Source: Schistosoma mansoni (taxonomy: Eukaryota > Platyhelminthes > Trematoda > Strigeidida > Schistosomatidae). Taken from it: 64,000 nt of DNA. A program made the position numbers and the translations under genes. Below, in pieces: positions 62,456 to 64,000 of the stretch. The stretch's first letter is position 1. Every line of letters begins with the position of its first letter. The notes under the pieces are model-generated. The model was not told where the DNA came from. It was given only the letters and a program-made list of their open reading frames with translations, and ran no database searches. The DNA lies in NCBI RefSeq assembly GCF_000237925.1, contig NC_031495.1, positions 2,806,407-2,870,406 of the forward strand. The letters are read 5' to 3'.

Positions 62456-62789
62456 TGATAGTTTAGTGATTTCTGTAATGTAATTTCAATATGAGCTTAT
62501 TCTACCTTTTTGAATAGCTATCAGTAAAATCCAGACAATTCATATGAGAGATGAATCATTTTAATTGTATTGATCATTCTGTATACCTTATCGTTATTGA
62601 ATATTCGATTTTTGCACACTATTAATATAAATGTTTAATTTTCTCAGGGTTTATGTGTAACTAAACCTAACTTTATCTAATTTACTCATTGCTTGTTACC
62701 TTTTTATACTCGAATATATAAAATGTATGTGTGTGCAATAGTGTCGCATTTTTTTCTTCACTTTTTACATTCTAAACGTATTAAGCTGT

Positions 62790-64000
62790 CAGGGTAAGTT
62801 ATAAATGAACCGGGTGAAAGACGCAGTAGACGCTCGACTTCGTGATCAACAGGCTGGATTCCGTAAGGATCGGTCGTGCATAGACCAAATTGCGACACTA
62901 CGGATAATCGTGGGACAATCAATTGAGTGGAACTCGTCACTATACATCAACTTTATTGACTATGAGAATGCGTTTCACAGCATGGAGCAGAGAACATTAT
63001 GGAAACTTCTTCGACACTATGGAGTTCCTGAAATGATTGTCAACATGATCCAGAGATCATACGAGGGACTACAGTGCAGAGTCGTGCATGCAGAACAGCT
63101 GACAAGTGCATTTCCAGTAAGGACCGGAGACAGACAAGGCTGTCTACTCTTCCCCTTCCTCTTTCTTCTGGTGATTAACTGGATTATGAAGACCTCGATA
63201 CATGAGAGGAAGCACGGAATACAGTGGAATCTCAGAATCAATTAAACTATTTGGACTTTACAGATGACCTAGCCCTCCTCTCTCATACACACGAACAAAT
63301 GCAGATGAAGGCAGGTAGTGTAGCAGCAGCCTCTGCATCAATAGGTCTCAACATACACAAAAGAAAAAGCAAGATTCTCAAATAAAACAAGGAGAACACC
63401 AACGCATTCACACTTGATGGAGAAAGTCTGGAAGAGGTGGAAACAATCACTTACCTGTGAAACATCATTGATGAATAAGGAGGATCTGGTGCAAACACAA
63501 AGGCGAGGATTGTCAAATCAAGGACAGCATTTCTACAATTAAAGAACATATGAAACTCAAAACAACTGTCAACTAATTTCAAAGTGAGTATCTTCAATAC
63601 GAACGTCAATACAGTCCTACTGTACGGAGCTGAAACATGGAGAACTACTACATCCATCGTCAAGAAGGTACAAGTATTTATAAACAGATGTCTACGCAAA
63701 ATAATCAACATTCACTGGCCGGCTACTATCAGCAATAGCGTTATATGGGAGTGGACAAACCAGCTTCCAGCTGAAGAGGAAATTAGGAAAAGACATTGGA
63801 AGTGGATCGGACATACATTGAGGAAATCATCAAACTGCATCACGAGGCAAGCGCTAACTTGGAATGGTGAAGGGAAGCGGAAGAGAGGAAGGCCAAAAAA
63901 CACATTACGTCGGGAAATAGAAGCAGATATGATAAGGATGAATGTTAACTGAATGAACTGGAAAGGATTGGATGGAGAATGTTGGTGTGCGGCCTATGCT
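62790..64000 (+). pseudogene. LINE-2 reverse transcriptase, broken, runs off the window
   Basis: RT blocks: DQQAGFRKDRSCIDQIATLR, YINFIDYENAFHSMEQ, YGVPEMIVNMIQRSYEGLQC, VRTGDRQGCLLFPFLFLLVI. The catalytic motif in the next frame reads FTDD instead of FADD. Further breaks follow, then [18 protein letters not shown] and [17 protein letters not shown] to the window edge. 5'-truncated and interrupted by several stops. Confidence 0.85.

Overview
The window looks like nuclear DNA of a schistosome blood fluke (Schistosoma, probably the African clade). It is AT-rich and repeat-laden. It carries tRNA-derived short repeats with embedded hammerhead ribozymes (SM-alpha type), a Merlin-type DNA transposon, a BEL/Pao LTR element and two lineages of non-LTR retrotransposon. 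A conserved gene opens with introns of only about 40 nt. A 200-base run of N (36246-36445) marks an assembly gap. Species assignment is inference from repeat content and gene structure.

Few host genes are visible, all on the + strand. (1) A TMEM222 / DUF778 (RTE1-family) membrane protein lies in six exons between 2629 and 7373; its true N-terminus is not located. (2) A single-exon 807-codon orphan ORF lies at 9477-11900, with an acidic and poly-Q N-terminal region and a Cys-rich C-terminal third. (3) A long gene of seven coding exons runs from 24558 to 44346. It reconstructs to 479 residues with every intron phase agreeing, and it is plainly of the MAP kinase kinase (MEK1/2) family. It lacks what a kinase needs: HRD is HRN, DFG is DFV, the alpha-C Glu is Asp, and the two activation-loop serines are Tyr and Gly. 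It reads as a MEK-family pseudokinase and is the most interesting object here. (4) One well-formed but unidentified internal exon candidate sits at 61655-61810. Three diverged copies of an unrecognised coding segment (15440-15720, 20000-21000 on the minus strand, 21939-22345) look like decayed gene or repeat copies.

Layout: 1-2600 repeats, palindromes and a Merlin-like MITE; 2629-7373 TMEM222 gene with repeats in its long introns; 7.8-9.4 kb repeats; 9.48-11.9 kb orphan gene; 12-15.8 kb SINEs and LTR-like repeats; 15.8-19.75 kb a deletion-derivative BEL/Pao element; 20-22.4 kb decayed coding segments and a LINE endonuclease; 22.4-24.5 kb featureless; 24.56-44.35 kb pseudokinase gene whose introns hold most repeat families, a LINE and the assembly gap; 44.4-64 kb almost wholly repeats (LINE fragments, solo-LTR, both hammerhead SINE families).

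Repeat labels used below: family A = SM-alpha-like hammerhead SINE; family B = second tRNA-like hammerhead SINE; family C = about 0.5 kb dispersed repeat; family D = about 0.5 kb repeat, possibly a LINE 5' part; families F and H = LTR-like pairs; LINE-1 and LINE-2 = two non-LTR lineages.
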